A stretch of DNA of 64,000 nt from Ctena decussata (lineage: Eukaryota > Mollusca > Bivalvia > Lucinida > Lucinidae): contig OZ022509.1 in NCBI GenBank assembly GCA_963989385.1, positions 75,476,667 through 75,540,666 of the forward strand. The letters run 5' to 3'. Numbering within the stretch: the first letter of the stretch is position 1; each line of letters starts with the position of its first letter. The notes under the pieces are model-generated. The model was given only the letters and a program-made list of their open reading frames with translations. It ran no database searches and was not told the origin of the DNA. A program made the position numbers and the translations under genes. Positions 10,898-21,979 of this stretch are shown piece after piece.

Positions 10898-13800
10898 ATG
10901 GAATTAAAAAATAAGATAATACAATGGAATTGTCGAGGCCTTAAACCAAATTTCAATGAAATTTTATTACTTTTAACCCTAGTAAGACCATCATTTTTTT
11001 GTCTTCAAGAAACTTTCTTAAAACCTGATGATAATATAACATTTAAAGGTTACAATCTGTATAATTATTTTTATACAGATGGTCAGAAACCGTCCGGTGG
11101 CAGTTCTATGTTGATTCATTCCTCTTGTCCGCAACGAGAAATAAAACTAACAACAGCTCTGCAAGCTGTAGCTGTTTCAGTTTCTTTAGAAAAAGAAATA
11201 ACTATTTGTTCCGTCTATATACCTCCTAACTTCAAGTTACAATCTCAGCATCTAGATTCTTTACTGCAACAACTTCCTTCACCATATTTATTATTAGGTG
11301 ACTTTAATGGCCATAATATGCTTTGGGGTTGTAACAAAAATAATAATAGAGGCGAAATCATTGAGAACTTCTATACAAATAATGATCTTTGTCTGATGAA
11401 TGATAAGTCCTATACTTACCTTCATCCTGCAACTGGTACTTTCTCTTCTTTGGATCTTTCTTTTTGCCATCCATCTCTTTTACTCGACTTCGACTGGTCT
11501 GTATGTGATGACCAGCATGGAAGTGATCATTTTCCTATTGTGATTGAAAGTATAAATTCTTCAGTTGAAGATCATAATCCCAAATGGAAACTAAACAAAG
11601 CTAACTGGGAACAGTTTAATTCTTTGTGTAATCAGTTTTTAAACATTGAAAAGTTTGATAATTCCACTGATCTTGTTGCTGATTTTACTTCTTCTCTCAC
11701 AGAAATATCTAATGCATGTATTCCAAAGACCTCGACAAACCCCAAGAAAAGCAATCCGTGGTACAATGACGACTGTAAGAAAGCCATAAAACAAAGAAAA
11801 CATGCTTTATCAAAGTTCTGCAAATATCCAACTAAAGAAAATCTAAATAACGTGAAAAATCAAAGAGCCAAAGCCCGCCGTACTATAAAGTCCTCTAAAC
11901 GAAATACATGGAAATCATACGTGTCAAAACTGAATTATAAAACACCGATTACAAAAGTTTGGAAAATGGTTCGGAAAATATCTGGAAAAGTGAAATCAAC
12001 AAGTTATACACATTTAAACACCTGTAGAGAAACGAAAGCAACCAATAAAGAAGATATCGCAAATACATTTGGAGAAACCGTTTTGAAAAATTCATCATCT
12101 CGAAATTATTTAGAAAAGTTCAAAAAGACCAGAATACATCAAGAAAAGAATAAAATTAACTTTAAGTCGTCGAATAACGAAGAATATAACAGCCACTTTA
12201 ATTTATTAGAACTAAAAGAAGCGATTAACAAATCTCATGACACTGCTACAGGACCAGATGAAATACATTATCAGATGCTAAAACATCTACCTGATAACGC
12301 TCTTTTAACACTTTTACACATATTTAATGACATTTGGACAACCGGTGTATTTCCCGAGAGCTGGCGTTTGGCTACTGTAAAACCAATTCCTAAACCAAGT
12401 AAAGATCATGCAGAACCAACAAATTATAGACCGATAGCTTTAACAAGTTGTCTTTGCAAAACATTGGAGAGAATGATCAACAAAAGACTCGTTTGGTACT
12501 TAGAATCGAATGATCTTATATCACCAATTCAGTCGGGTTTCCGATCTGAACGCAGTACCAACGATCATTTAATCAGACTGGAAACTTTTATTCGAGATGC
12601 ATTTGTAAACAGAGAACATGTTGTTGCTGTGTTTTTTGACTTGGAAAAGGCGTATGATACCACCTGGCGATATGGCATATTGAAAGAATTACACGAGTTA
12701 GGTCTTAAGGGTAGATTGCCTGTTTTTATTCAAAGCTTCCTTGAAGATAGAACTATGCAAGTTCGTGTAGGTTCTACTTTATCTGATCTTTATGATCAAG
12801 AGCAAGGTGTTCCCCAAGGAAGTATTCTCTCTACTACTTTGTTCAATATAAAGATAAATAACATTGTATATTGTCTAGACAGTAAAACGGATGGTTCCTT
12901 ATATGTTGATGATTTTGGAATATGTTATCGTTCTAAAAACATGAGAACAATTGAAAGACACCTTCAACAGCGTATCAATAGAATTGAAGACTGGGCTACG
13001 AACAATGGTTTCAAATTTTCCAAGTCAAAAACACAATGTGTTCATTTCTGTAAACTTAGAAGGATTCACAATGATCCCATTCTTTATTTATATGGATCTC
13101 AGCTACCTGTTGTGGAAGAATCCAAGTTTTTAGGAGTAATCTTTGACCGAAAACTTTCGTTTATTCCCCACATTCGATACATCAAAGCGAAATGTTTAAA
13201 AGCTTTGAATCTTCTTAAAGTTTTATCAAATACGAACTGGGGTGCAGATCGTTATACTCTTCTACATCTTTATCGTTCTTTAATTAGGTCAAAGTTAGAC
13301 TATGGATCTATTGTATATGGTTCAGCCAGAAAGTCCTATTTACAAATGTTGGATACTGTTCACCACCAAGGACTTCGTTTGGCTTTGGGAGCTTTTCGGA
13401 CTTCTCCTGTAACTAGTTTGTATGTGGAAGCAGATGAACCATCCCTGTATTTACGCCGAGAAAAGCTTTCTCTTCAATATGCCACCAGACTGGCCGCTAA
13501 CCCAGCTAACCCTACCTTCAAAATCACATTTTCACCACAATTTGTGGAGCTGTACGAGCGTAAACCGCATGCAATAAAACCGTTTGCTCTTCGAGTTATA
13601 CCACTGCTTGAAGCTTCAAATATCAATCCTAAAAATATTGAAAAACATTCTACATCAGAAATCCCACCTTGGTACATGAAGAAACCTAGCATGTTATTTG
13701 ACCTTAACACAAACCAAAAGTCAGTTTCAAATCCTCACATTCTGAAACAAGATTTTCAAGACATTCAGACACGTTATACAGAATTTCAGCATATATATAC

Positions 13801-14585
13801 TGATGGTTCCAAAGAAGGTGAGAAAGTTGGATGTGCATTATATCTAGGAAATACTGCAATTCTTTACGTATTCCTGATGGTTCTTCTATTTTCACTGCAG
13901 AAGCAAAAGCAATAGATTTAGCTTTAGACTTTATTGACAACTGTTACCTTAATGACAAATTTGTAATTTTTCAGACTCTCTTTCTGTCTTAAAAGCTCTA
14001 AACCATACATCTTCGAGGAATTCACAAATTCAAAAACTATTAGAAAAACATCATGAAATTTCAAGCACTAAAGAAATAGTTTTTTGTTGGATCCCCAGTC
14101 ATATTAACATAGCTGGCAATGAAACCGCTGACAGAAAAACAAAAGAATCTCTTAGTCTGAACGTGTCTATGTTTGAAATTCCATTTAACAATTTTAAACC
14201 CGCTTTCAACAAGTACATCTTGTCAAAGTGGCAAACATCATGGGACACAGCTGCTTTTAATAAACTTCACGAAATTAAACCTATCATAGGGAATAACCCT
14301 TCATTTATTCGAAGTTTAAGAAGAGAAGAAATTGTTATTGCTCGACTACGCATAGGCCATACAAGAATTACCCATTCGTACTTACTAAATCGTGAAGAAC
14401 AGCCTTTCTGTATAGTTTGTAACCAGCTCTTTACAGTTAAACATATTCTCATTGACTGTGTTGACTTTTCACAAAACAGAAATAGATATTTTCGAGCTAA
14501 TAACTTGACGCAACTGTTTCAAGATGTACCTGTCGACAGTATATTATCCTTTTTAAAAGATATTAACCTTTTTAACAAAATATAA
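10898..14585 (+). CDS. LINE ORF2: APE endonuclease, reverse transcriptase, RNase H (two frameshifts)
   Basis: The first 1005 residues are open (10898-13915). Endonuclease: QWNCRG (residue ~9), QET (~37), GDFNGH (~133), SDHFP (~212). Reverse transcriptase: FDLEKAYDTTW (~580), GVPQGSIL (~637), catalytic YVDD (~668). RNase H begins at YTDGSK (~967). A one-base shift near 13855 moves the frame to the TAEAKAI segment, and a second near 13968 to SDSLSVLKAL, then SHINIAGNETAD; the last 140 residues are open at 14163-14585. All four acidic RNase H residues survive across the three frames. The C-terminus has a CxxC-HxxxxC knuckle (CIVCNQLFTVKHILIDC). The intact protein would nick DNA and prime reverse transcription at the target. 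Confidence 0.92.
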
Positions 14586-14741
14586 ACCTTTTCTACATTT
14601 TTACCATGTATTACTTCCATGTTAATAATGCAGAGTTATTTTTTATAAAGTACCGTACCTTTCAGTTCTGTTTATATTGTAAGTAAGATGCAACCCCCAT
14701 GACGCAAATGACCCAGTGGGTTGACGCGTCGTTAAATTTAA

Positions 14742-14760
14742 AATCATCATCATCATCATC
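14742..14760 (+). repeat. LINE 3' tail, (ATC)n microsatellite
   Basis: About six ATC/TCA trinucleotides directly precede the right target-site duplication. A simple-repeat tail in place of poly(A) is normal for I-type LINEs. Confidence 0.75.
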
Positions 14761-15792
14761 AAACTTCACAGATAGATAAAGCATAATGAGGAGGTGTGTC
14801 GGGCACTAGACTTAGGTCCCTACGCCCAAGGTCAAGGTCAAAGTTGGGTCAGAGGTCAAATTGCGTCTCAAAATCGTGTTTCAGTGATTTCTTATAAACT
14901 CTTAAAGCAAACTGAATGGAACTTCACAGAAAGATGAAGCATAATGAGAAGGTGTGTCACACATAAGATTTAGGTTGCCACGTTCAAGGCCAAGGTCACA
15001 ATCAGGGGTCAAAGGTCAAATCTTGCCTCTGCGATAACTTGAAACCTGCTCAAGCGACTTTCATCAAACTTCACAGAAAGGTAAACCATAATGAGGAGGT
15101 GTGTTATACACAATATTTATGCTCCCAAATCCAAGGTCAAGGTCACAATCTTGGGTCAGAGGTCAAATCATGTCTCGGCAATTACTCAGAAAGGTACCAG
15201 ATCAAACATTACAGAAAGATAAAGCCTACTGAGAAGATTTACCATTCACAAGAAATACATTTCCACATCCAAGGTCAAGGTCATAGCCAGACGTCAAAGG
15301 TCAACTCATTTATCCTCAATTACTTAAAAACTACTGAATCAAACTTCATTAATATTCATGCAAAGGTAAAAAATAATGAGATTATTCACAAACAAATTAT
15401 GGTTTTGTTGCCCGAGGTCAGGGTCACAGTCATGGCTCATAGGTTAAATCATGTCTCTGAAATGGCTCAAAACTGCTGAGGCCAATTTCATCAAATTGCA
15501 CTGAAAGGAAAAGCATGATAAAATGGTAACTTAAAGAAAAGTAAAGTATTAAGATAAGTTATGTAAGGTGTGACATGTAGGTTCCAGTACCCAATATCAA
15601 GGATACAACACAGTTTGGTGAGTGGTTGAATTAAGTCCCCATGAATTCTTCTAAACTTCCAAAGTGCATTTCATCACAGAAAAGTAAAACAAATGAGAAT
15701 GTGTGTCATGTGCAAGACTCAGGCTCCACACTCAATGTCACGGTCACAACCAGGACTCACAGGTCAGTTTAAGGGGCCTTCGTGGGCATTTG

Positions 15793-16160
15793 TTACACAC
15801 TGTAACATTTCTTGTTATGAATTATAACAGTTTTATATTCATTCACTTATTTTCCTTACTTCTGCTGCCTTAAATGTCTTAATATCCCTTACTTATTTTA
15901 AGCAGTATATTTGTAATCGTAAATTATTATTGATAATTTAGACGTGGCTTCAATTCAAAGTGGAATGTTATGATATTATTAGTGCCTGGATTCAGTGTTA
16001 AGACCCTGAGGGGTAAGATTTTATTATATTTTTTCAGAATAGTTTTGGCTAAGAATGAAAAATGTATCTACTTACTTTATTGATAATGATCATACTGCAC
16101 ATGGTATTTGTATATTATGAAGTTTTGTAAATGACGGAAATAGTTTATAACACTGATGTT
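15793..16160. other. Intergenic, AT-rich, unassigned
   Basis: Between the end of element M and the CRE cluster. No gene, repeat or hairpin was seen beyond poly-T/A runs. Confidence 0.4.
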
Positions 16161-16169
16161 GGTTGCAAT

Positions 16170-16700
16170 GATGTGCGTCCATTTGACGTCGAGTGACGTT
16201 GCATTCATGTGACGTCATTTGCACTCATGTTATTGCGACGTCAGCTCTTTTTAAATGTTTCACGTATACGTGGCCTTTAGAAGTAGATTGATTTGTAATG
16301 GAACTAATTTACATACTCGTGACGTCAATTGACGTCATAGCATGCACCGCATTAAGTTTTATTTCATATGTTATAACGGTATCATTTGGTCGTCATGCGT
16401 TTGATTTGCCTTCACTAGATGACGTCATATGGTATGACATCATTGGCGTCATGATGTCAGATCAAACGTTATGATCCCAAATGTGTTAGAAAAGCTTATA
16501 AAGCTATTCAAAGGATATATTCTATGGCGATTGGTCGTACGCTTAGTTTAAAGAAATGAATTAATACATATGCGAGTTAGATTTTCGGTAAATCAATTTA
16601 ATGTAAATAGGTCATTGTTTAGATCATTCATGTTTTATTTGGGGTATGTCATGGTGATACCTGTTGACGTCAGTATACTTCTTGACAATGTTTGACGTCA
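16170..16700. promoter_or_regulatory. Cluster of CRE palindromes (TGACGTCA)
   Basis: Perfect TGACGTCA occurs at 16210-16217, 16320-16327, 16330-16337, 16420-16427, 16665-16672 and 16693-16700. Near-matches include TGACGTCG and GCGACGTCAGC. One 8-mer is expected about once per 65 kb, so six in about 490 bp is strongly non-random. This is the binding site of CREB/ATF bZIP proteins. A TATA-like TATATAAG follows at 16994-17001, but no coding sequence could be tied to it. Confidence 0.55.
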
Positions 16701-17163
16701 GATCTTTCGACGCACATGCATGGTAGGATCTACGTTTCTTCATTGACGAAAGTGATAAGCACAGTTTTGGCTTAACATTGTGAGCGCGAGTTGTGTCTAA
16801 TGACACGGCTGGCGTGTGCACGTTATGCTCGGCATTCTTCGAGGGCGTTGTCTGGTATTTCAAAGACAGGCCCCAGTCTTACGTATTGTTATTATGTTGT
16901 TATAATGTAGTAAGTGTAAGTTCGTTATTTTTAGGCACTTCAAGCCCGGCAGTCAGCTGTTTGGGCTTAGAGCCACGTCTCACCAGGAGATTCTATATAA
17001 GGTTAGTACTAACACGGGTAGAGGCAAAATCACAACGCCACGTGCTCAAGAGTCCTAGCTAAGGCGGGATGCACGTATACTAGGCGAAGTCGGCCGATGT
17101 TGTCGAGGTGATTTGCTGTTGAAAGTGTGGGACGAGGTGAACCAGTAGTGTTCGACCACTAAG

Positions 17164-17305
17164 GTGTTTCCCATAATATATAGACTGGTCCCTGGTACGA
17201 TCCAGGGAGCGACCAGTATATAAGTGCGTGCGCGATATGATATAAGTGGGTGTGTCCCATAATATGTGGACCGGCCCGTGGTAGGATCCAGGGAGGGACC
17301 AGTTG
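17164..17305. repeat. Two tandem hairpin-bearing units, about 86-bp period
   Basis: CCCATAATAT, a TGGTCCCTGG-like arm, a six-base loop and CCAGGGAGnGACCAGT occur at 17170-17219 and again at 17256-17305. Each unit can fold on itself. TATATAAG lies between them. They could be part of an LTR or promoter, but no retroelement was found adjacent. Confidence 0.5.
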
Positions 17306-18840
17306 AATTCAGCCGGCATAAGGCCTTATTTTCTGTGAGCTCAGTTAACTTTTTTGTCATTGTATTTTCTTTTAGTTCGTGGCGCTGAGCAGAGTACGGT
17401 GTTGAAGTCAGACGGTAATTTATTTGCGTATTGTGCGCAGATCGATTACAGACTTGAAACAAACACCTTACTTGGGCCAGCGGCATGAACTGATATGTGT
17501 TGTATATAATTATTTGCGTATGTCACTTGCTTATATATAGAAAGAACTACGAAAACTTATACAATTTCCACATATATATTTGGCGGTATTTTGTATGTAC
17601 ACTAAACGATTTTGAGTATTTGCCTCCCTATGAAGTAATATTACAAATAAAATTACATTTAGAAATAAGGCCATCATCAAAAAGACATAACTGTCAAATC
17701 ACCTCACCAAAACAAAATCATTTTGGGTGTGGTGGGTTGGGTAAATTCGACTAATATTGTCGATCTTATTTCGACTGAGCTTTGTCGATGACCGAAGTGC
17801 GGCGCATTTTCGCGCCACAAGAACAAAGAACATGCAAATGCATCATGTGATCAAAAGTAGCCAATATCTCTGTTTCGTACAATCAAAAACTGACCAATAC
17901 AAACTACAAACAGGCTGGCATACAAAAGTATTTAATATTTACAAAAATGTAGTATGCGAGCTCAGAAGTATAAGTTACTGATAAGTGGGACCAGCTTAAC
18001 TGACCCAGAAGAATAGTGTATTTGTTACCTTTTATTTATTACTTTTTTATTTATTTTTTTAGTGAAACAAAGAAGAGCTTACAAACAGTAGAACCTTGGC
18101 ATGGTTTCCGCTGGTAAGTAGACCAGAACATCGACAGATGTAAGGCCATTAGACGTGAGCAATCTGCTTCTTTGGTTCTTTATTTTGCAATACTAGATGG
18201 TGTTTATCGAACAGCTCACCTTTCTGAAGATTTCCAAAATGGCGCTTGGACTGTTAACACGATATCCAATGAAAACACATTTCATGACCTTGACAACCAA
18301 TCACGTTATCCATTACATTATACCTAACTAGTTCCTGCGGTAACCAATGAAAAACTCTTTGGTCTTTGGCAAATTTTATGACCCAACAGAATTAAACATG
18401 TTTTTACAAGAATGAGCAAACTGTGCCGACAGTTAAAACGTTTTATGGGAGACACTATGACCTCGTTGATCCCTACAATGTGGCTGTCTCTAAAACTAAC
18501 TGCCGATTTAATGGCCTTAGCCAAAGCTCAGTTAAGCTTTCAAATACCGGATCTTCTTTTTCACTGACTTTTCCTACTGATACATAGATATGGCGGGTGT
18601 ATTATAATGGGCAGGTGATCACAACTCAATTTGGAGGTCCCTATACGTGTAACCTAAATATTCCGGAATTGTCAATGTTAAAAGGACTTACGAGTTCGAC
18701 CTTATTATTTGGTTACTTTGACCACATAATTTGGGTACTTTGACCACTTGCATCTAATCTTCTAGCGTTTGTATTAAAATCTTCTCACCAAGTAAAAGAT
18801 CTGAATTAACAAAATAATTTATAATTTGCTGTTAATTATT
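17306..18840. other. Intergenic, unassigned
   Basis: Mixed AT-rich sequence with several 60-85 codon open frames that show no recognisable composition, motif or conservation within the window. Nothing supported as a gene. Confidence 0.4.
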
Positions 18841-18846
18841 TATGAT

Positions 18847-18968
18847 AGAAAATGAACATAACTTGAGGGAACTGGAATCAATTTCATTTAAATTGTAACT
18901 AATTTCTAATTTCCAAATGAATTTGAAATGAAATTGATTCCAGTTCCCTCAAGTTATGTTCATTTTCT
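18847..18968. repeat. Perfect inverted repeat, 42-bp arms
   Basis: The arm at 18847-18888 (AGAAAATGAACATAACTTGA through ATTTCATT) is the exact reverse complement of 18927-18968. The 38-base centre is itself partly palindromic. The long exact match suggests a recent origin or gene conversion. It could extrude as a cruciform. Confidence 0.85.
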
Positions 18969-19029
18969 GTTTGCTGATTTAAATTATTATTAAATTTTAC
19001 TAATCAACTTTTCAAGCAATTAAATTATT

Positions 19030-20866
19030 CAAAAATTAAATTATTTCAAAATCAGCTTAGCAGTTTTGGAGGAGAAGTCGTTTAAAGGTTTTTCTATTTT
19101 TAGCTCTGGCGGCCATATTGTTCAGCGGATCGGAACCTTTTGAGCAATTTTGGTAGAGGGTCTCCTAAGGAACATTTCTGTGAAAATATTTCAAAATCAG
19201 CCCAGCAGTTTGGGACAAGTCGTTTAAAGTTTTTAGCTCACCAGAGCCGAAGGCTGCGGGGGAGCTTATAGGATAGGCAGTGGTCCGTCGTCGTCGTCGT
19301 CGTATGTCGTCGTCGTATGTCGTCTGTCGTCGTCCATCAACACTTTTAAATGACATCTCCTCTAAAGCCACTTGGGTGATTGGGCCAAAATTTCATCTGT
19401 GGCATCCTTGGGATGGGGGATTGAAAGTTTATGTTTTTTATGAAAATTGGTTTTTTAGTTTGATTGCTATGGCAACTTAGAGTTCCCATTGACTTATAAT
19501 GGGGAAAATTGAAAAATGTCATTTTCTGCCAAGCCATTGCAGCTATGTTGATAAAACTTTTATAGAAATGTTTCTTGAGATGTCTTCTATCAGCTATATG
19601 TTTTTTGGCCCACTGCTCCTTTTATTGGTTGCCATGGAAACCAAAATGCAGAAAATGGAAAAAATACTTAAAAAATTATCTCCTCTGAAACCAGTGGGCC
19701 GATAAGGCCCAGATTTCATCTGTGGCATCCTTGGGTTTGAGGATTGAAATTTTATGTTTTTTATGATCATGGGCCCTTTAGTTTGGTTGCTATGGCAACT
19801 TAGAGTTCCCATTGACTTATAATGGGGAAAATTGAAAAATGGCATTTTCTGCCAAGCCATTGCAGATATGTTGATAAAACTTTTATAGAAATGATCCTTG
19901 AGTTGTCTTCTATCAGCTATATGTTTTTTGGCCCGCTGCTCCTTTTATTGGTTGCCATGGAAACCGAAATGTAAAAAAAATGGAAAAAATATTTCAAAAA
20001 TTATCTTCTCTTAATCCACAGGGCCAATAAGGCCCAGATTTCATCTGTGGCATCCTTGGGCTGATGGGTTGAAAGTTTAAGATTTTTTTTTATGAAAATC
20101 GGCCCTTTAGAGTTGGATTGACTTGTAATGGGGAAAATTGAAAAATGGCATTTACTGCCAAGCCATTGCAGATATGTTGACAAAACTTTTATAAATTGTT
20201 CCATGAGCAGTCTCTTATTAGCTATGTGTTGTTTTTTTGCCCACTGCTCTTTTTATTGGTTGCCATGGAAACCAAAATAAAAAAATGGAAAAAAATACTT
20301 AAAAAAAATTTATCTGCACAGAAGCCACTTTCATCTGTAGTATCCTTAGGCAGGATGATTGAAAATTTATGTTTTTTTTTTATAAAATCGGCTCTTTAGT
20401 TTGGTTGCTATGGCAACTTAGGGTTGCACTGACTTGCAATGGGGAAAATTAAAAAAATGGCATTTACTGCAATCAATATATGGAAAATAGTTATATATTT
20501 TGTTATCAACTCAACAGACTGTCAGACTGAGACTTTGTAGTTGTATATTTTGTATTAGCCTGTACGAATAGACAGCAATTTTGAGCCTATACAAATTTGA
20601 TAGCAATTTGAGCTAGAGATCTGGTGAGCTTTGTGGCCTGTGGGCCTCTTGTTTTTTCTATTTTTAGGTTAGGCGGTCATATTGTTCAGTGGAGCGGAAC
20701 CATTTGAGCAATTTTGGTAGGGAGTCCCCCAAGGTACATTTGTGTGAAATTATTTTGAAATCCGTCTAGTAGTTGTGGAGAAGAAGTCATTTAAAGCAAA
20801 AGTTGACGACGGACAAAGACCGATCACAATACCTCACCTTGAGCACTTCGTGCTCAGGTGAGCTAA
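19030..20866 (+). mobile_element. Element C: Helentron-like element, split by element B
   Basis: The visible parts are about 19030-19233 and 20653-20866. They join logically: GTCGTTTAAAG plus T-run on the left, and TTTTTCTATTTTTAGG with GGCGGTCATATTG on the right. The 3' end is GAGCACTTCGTGCTCAGGTGAGCTAA, a hairpin followed by CTAA. The ~143-bp unit is the one that forms the array at 22690-23775. The 5' end was not found. Confidence 0.6.
19234..20652 (-). mobile_element. Element B: Helentron-like element nested in C
   Basis: On the minus strand the 5' end is ACAAGAGGCCCACAGGCC followed by AGCTCACCAGATC. The 3' end is GCAGCCTTCGGCTCTGGTGAGCTAA. The shared subterminal AGCTCACCAGA is inverted between the ends. 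The body has three to four tandem units of ~290-330 bp, marked by TTTCATCTGTGGCATCC, GGTTGCCATGGAAACC and TATGGCAACTTAGAG. Next to the 3' end lies a (CGT)n-like run at about 19285-19335. It inserted within a T-run of element C. Confidence 0.68.
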
Positions 20867-21149
20867 ATATAGAAAATTTCAATGTAACTGGACCAATTTA
20901 TGTCAGAATGGTCCTAGCATTAAGGATTTTGATTTTTTTGCATTTTGGAATTCCAAGATGGCCTCCATCTGCCGTTACTAAAAATAGCACAAAACATGAA
21001 ATGACAATATCTCAGTAACTGGCCTGTATTACTAAAAATAGCAAAATTTGAAAATTATAAAATCTCAATGAAATTGGACCAATTTTGTCAGAATGGTCTG
21101 TGGCAAAATAGCCAAGTGAGCGATGTCAGGCCCATTTGGGCCTCTTGTT
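20867..21149 (-). mobile_element. Element D: 5' part of an A-type Helentron-like element
   Basis: On the minus strand it starts ACAAGAGGCCCAAATGGGCC, then CGCTCACTTGGC. It carries the A-type unit TGCTATTTTTAGTAACGGC with GGCCATCTTGGAAT. It stops abruptly at the 3' end of element C. It separates the Polinton integrase fragment from whatever followed it. Confidence 0.6.
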
Positions 21150-21720
21150 AAATTGTCCTATAAAAGATTCGGCAAAAGAAGCTTTGCTATTACTGAGACT
21201 ACAAACGTGGATGATATTGTTGTCTTTGCAAAATTTGGAAAAACAGATGTTTTTAAACTCCGACCCACCATCAGATCTAATAATGACTGTTTTTTTCCTT
21301 CTCAACTATGGGCTTAAATGCTTTTAGGATAGAGCTAGCCTTTTTGTCTTTCAACGGCGTCACCCACGCTTTTCTTGAAAAATCGTCTATGACAACCAAC
21401 AAAAATATGTATCCAATGTTGTGAAATTTCACGTTAGACACCTCCGCCAAATCCGTTTCCCACATGTAGTTTACTCCATTGACTAAAATCTTCCTGCTTT
21501 TGAGTTTTCTACGCAACTGTCTTCTGACGCTGTAAGCGTCTTGATTCTGTAACCATCTCTTAATTCTGTGGTTTCCAAGCTTAAATTTGTTTTCCTTCCT
21601 AACCACTTTATATAAAGCACCAGGTCCAGCAATAACAAATTTTAGATAGATACTCCTGATACGTCGACATCGTTGCATTTGGACTTACATCTACAAGAAG
21701 ACTTCTTTAAAATCAGTTCA
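21150..21720 (-). pseudogene. Polinton/Maverick-type integrase fragment
   Basis: The 133-residue open frame (21277-21678, minus) has the N-terminal phrase GPGALYKVVRKENKF, then IKRWLQNQDAYSVRR, and the rve catalytic core WETDLAEV with FLLVVIDDFSRKAWVTPL. After a frameshift near 21285 the next frame gives RSDGGSEFKN and KASFAESFIGQFN, which contain the second Asp and the Glu of the DDE triad. This matches the F54H12.3-like integrase group of Polintons. The end is cut by element D. No other Polinton gene (polymerase B, ATPase, capsid) was seen. Confidence 0.75.
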
Positions 21721-21943
21721 CAAAGTGCACGCAGACATTCAATTAAACTGTCCCGTCGGGATGATTCATGGTCCATTTTGTAAAAGTTTGAAATGATAAG
21801 CATCTATTTATAGATTTTATAGGGTTTCCTCTCTTAGTGCATACGCCTTTAAACCACAGAAATCAATCAGATTTACTACATTGCCAAATGCAACTGAGAG
21901 ATTCAGCTAAATTTCATTTAATATTTCATTAACCGTATGATTA

Positions 21944-21966
21944 TGACGTCACAGATCCTATATAAA
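21944..21966 (+). promoter_or_regulatory. CRE followed by a TATA box
   Basis: TGACGTCA at 21944-21951 is followed by TATATAAA at 21959-21966. It is upstream of element E on the plus strand. No downstream coding exon was recognised, so promoter function is only a possibility. Confidence 0.3.
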
Positions 21967-21979
21967 CCCCAAACATAAA

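Larger units (their letters stand above)
8931..14757 (+). mobile_element. Near full-length I-clade-like LINE
   Basis: A 5.8-kb insertion with a GC-rich 5' leader, ORF1 with three CCHC knuckles, ORF2 with APE endonuclease, RT and RNase H, a short 3' UTR and an (ATC)n tail. ATCAAACTTCACAG at 8917-8930 is repeated at 14758-14771; the first three bases may belong to the tail, so the duplication is 11-14 bp. A C-terminal RNase H plus APE endonuclease fits the I superfamily (I/Nimb-like); clade assignment is from architecture only. Only about four frameshifts are visible, so the insertion is comparatively young. Confidence 0.88.
8641..15792 (-). mobile_element. Element M: Helentron-like element split by a LINE
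   Basis: The two outer parts (8641-8930 and 14758-15792) carry the same ~150-bp tandem unit, containing CAAGGTCAAGGTCAC, GGTCAGAGGTCAAAT and AAACTTCACAGATAGATAAAGC. On the minus strand the 5' end reads AAATGCCCACGAAGGCCCC. The 3' end has a GTCCGT/ACGG-rich run and a hairpin (ATGCCACCCGAAG...CTTCGGGGGCAT). AATGCCC-CGAAGG is shared between the two ends in inverted orientation. Without the LINE the element is about 1.3 kb with eight or so units. It has no coding capacity. Confidence 0.7.
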
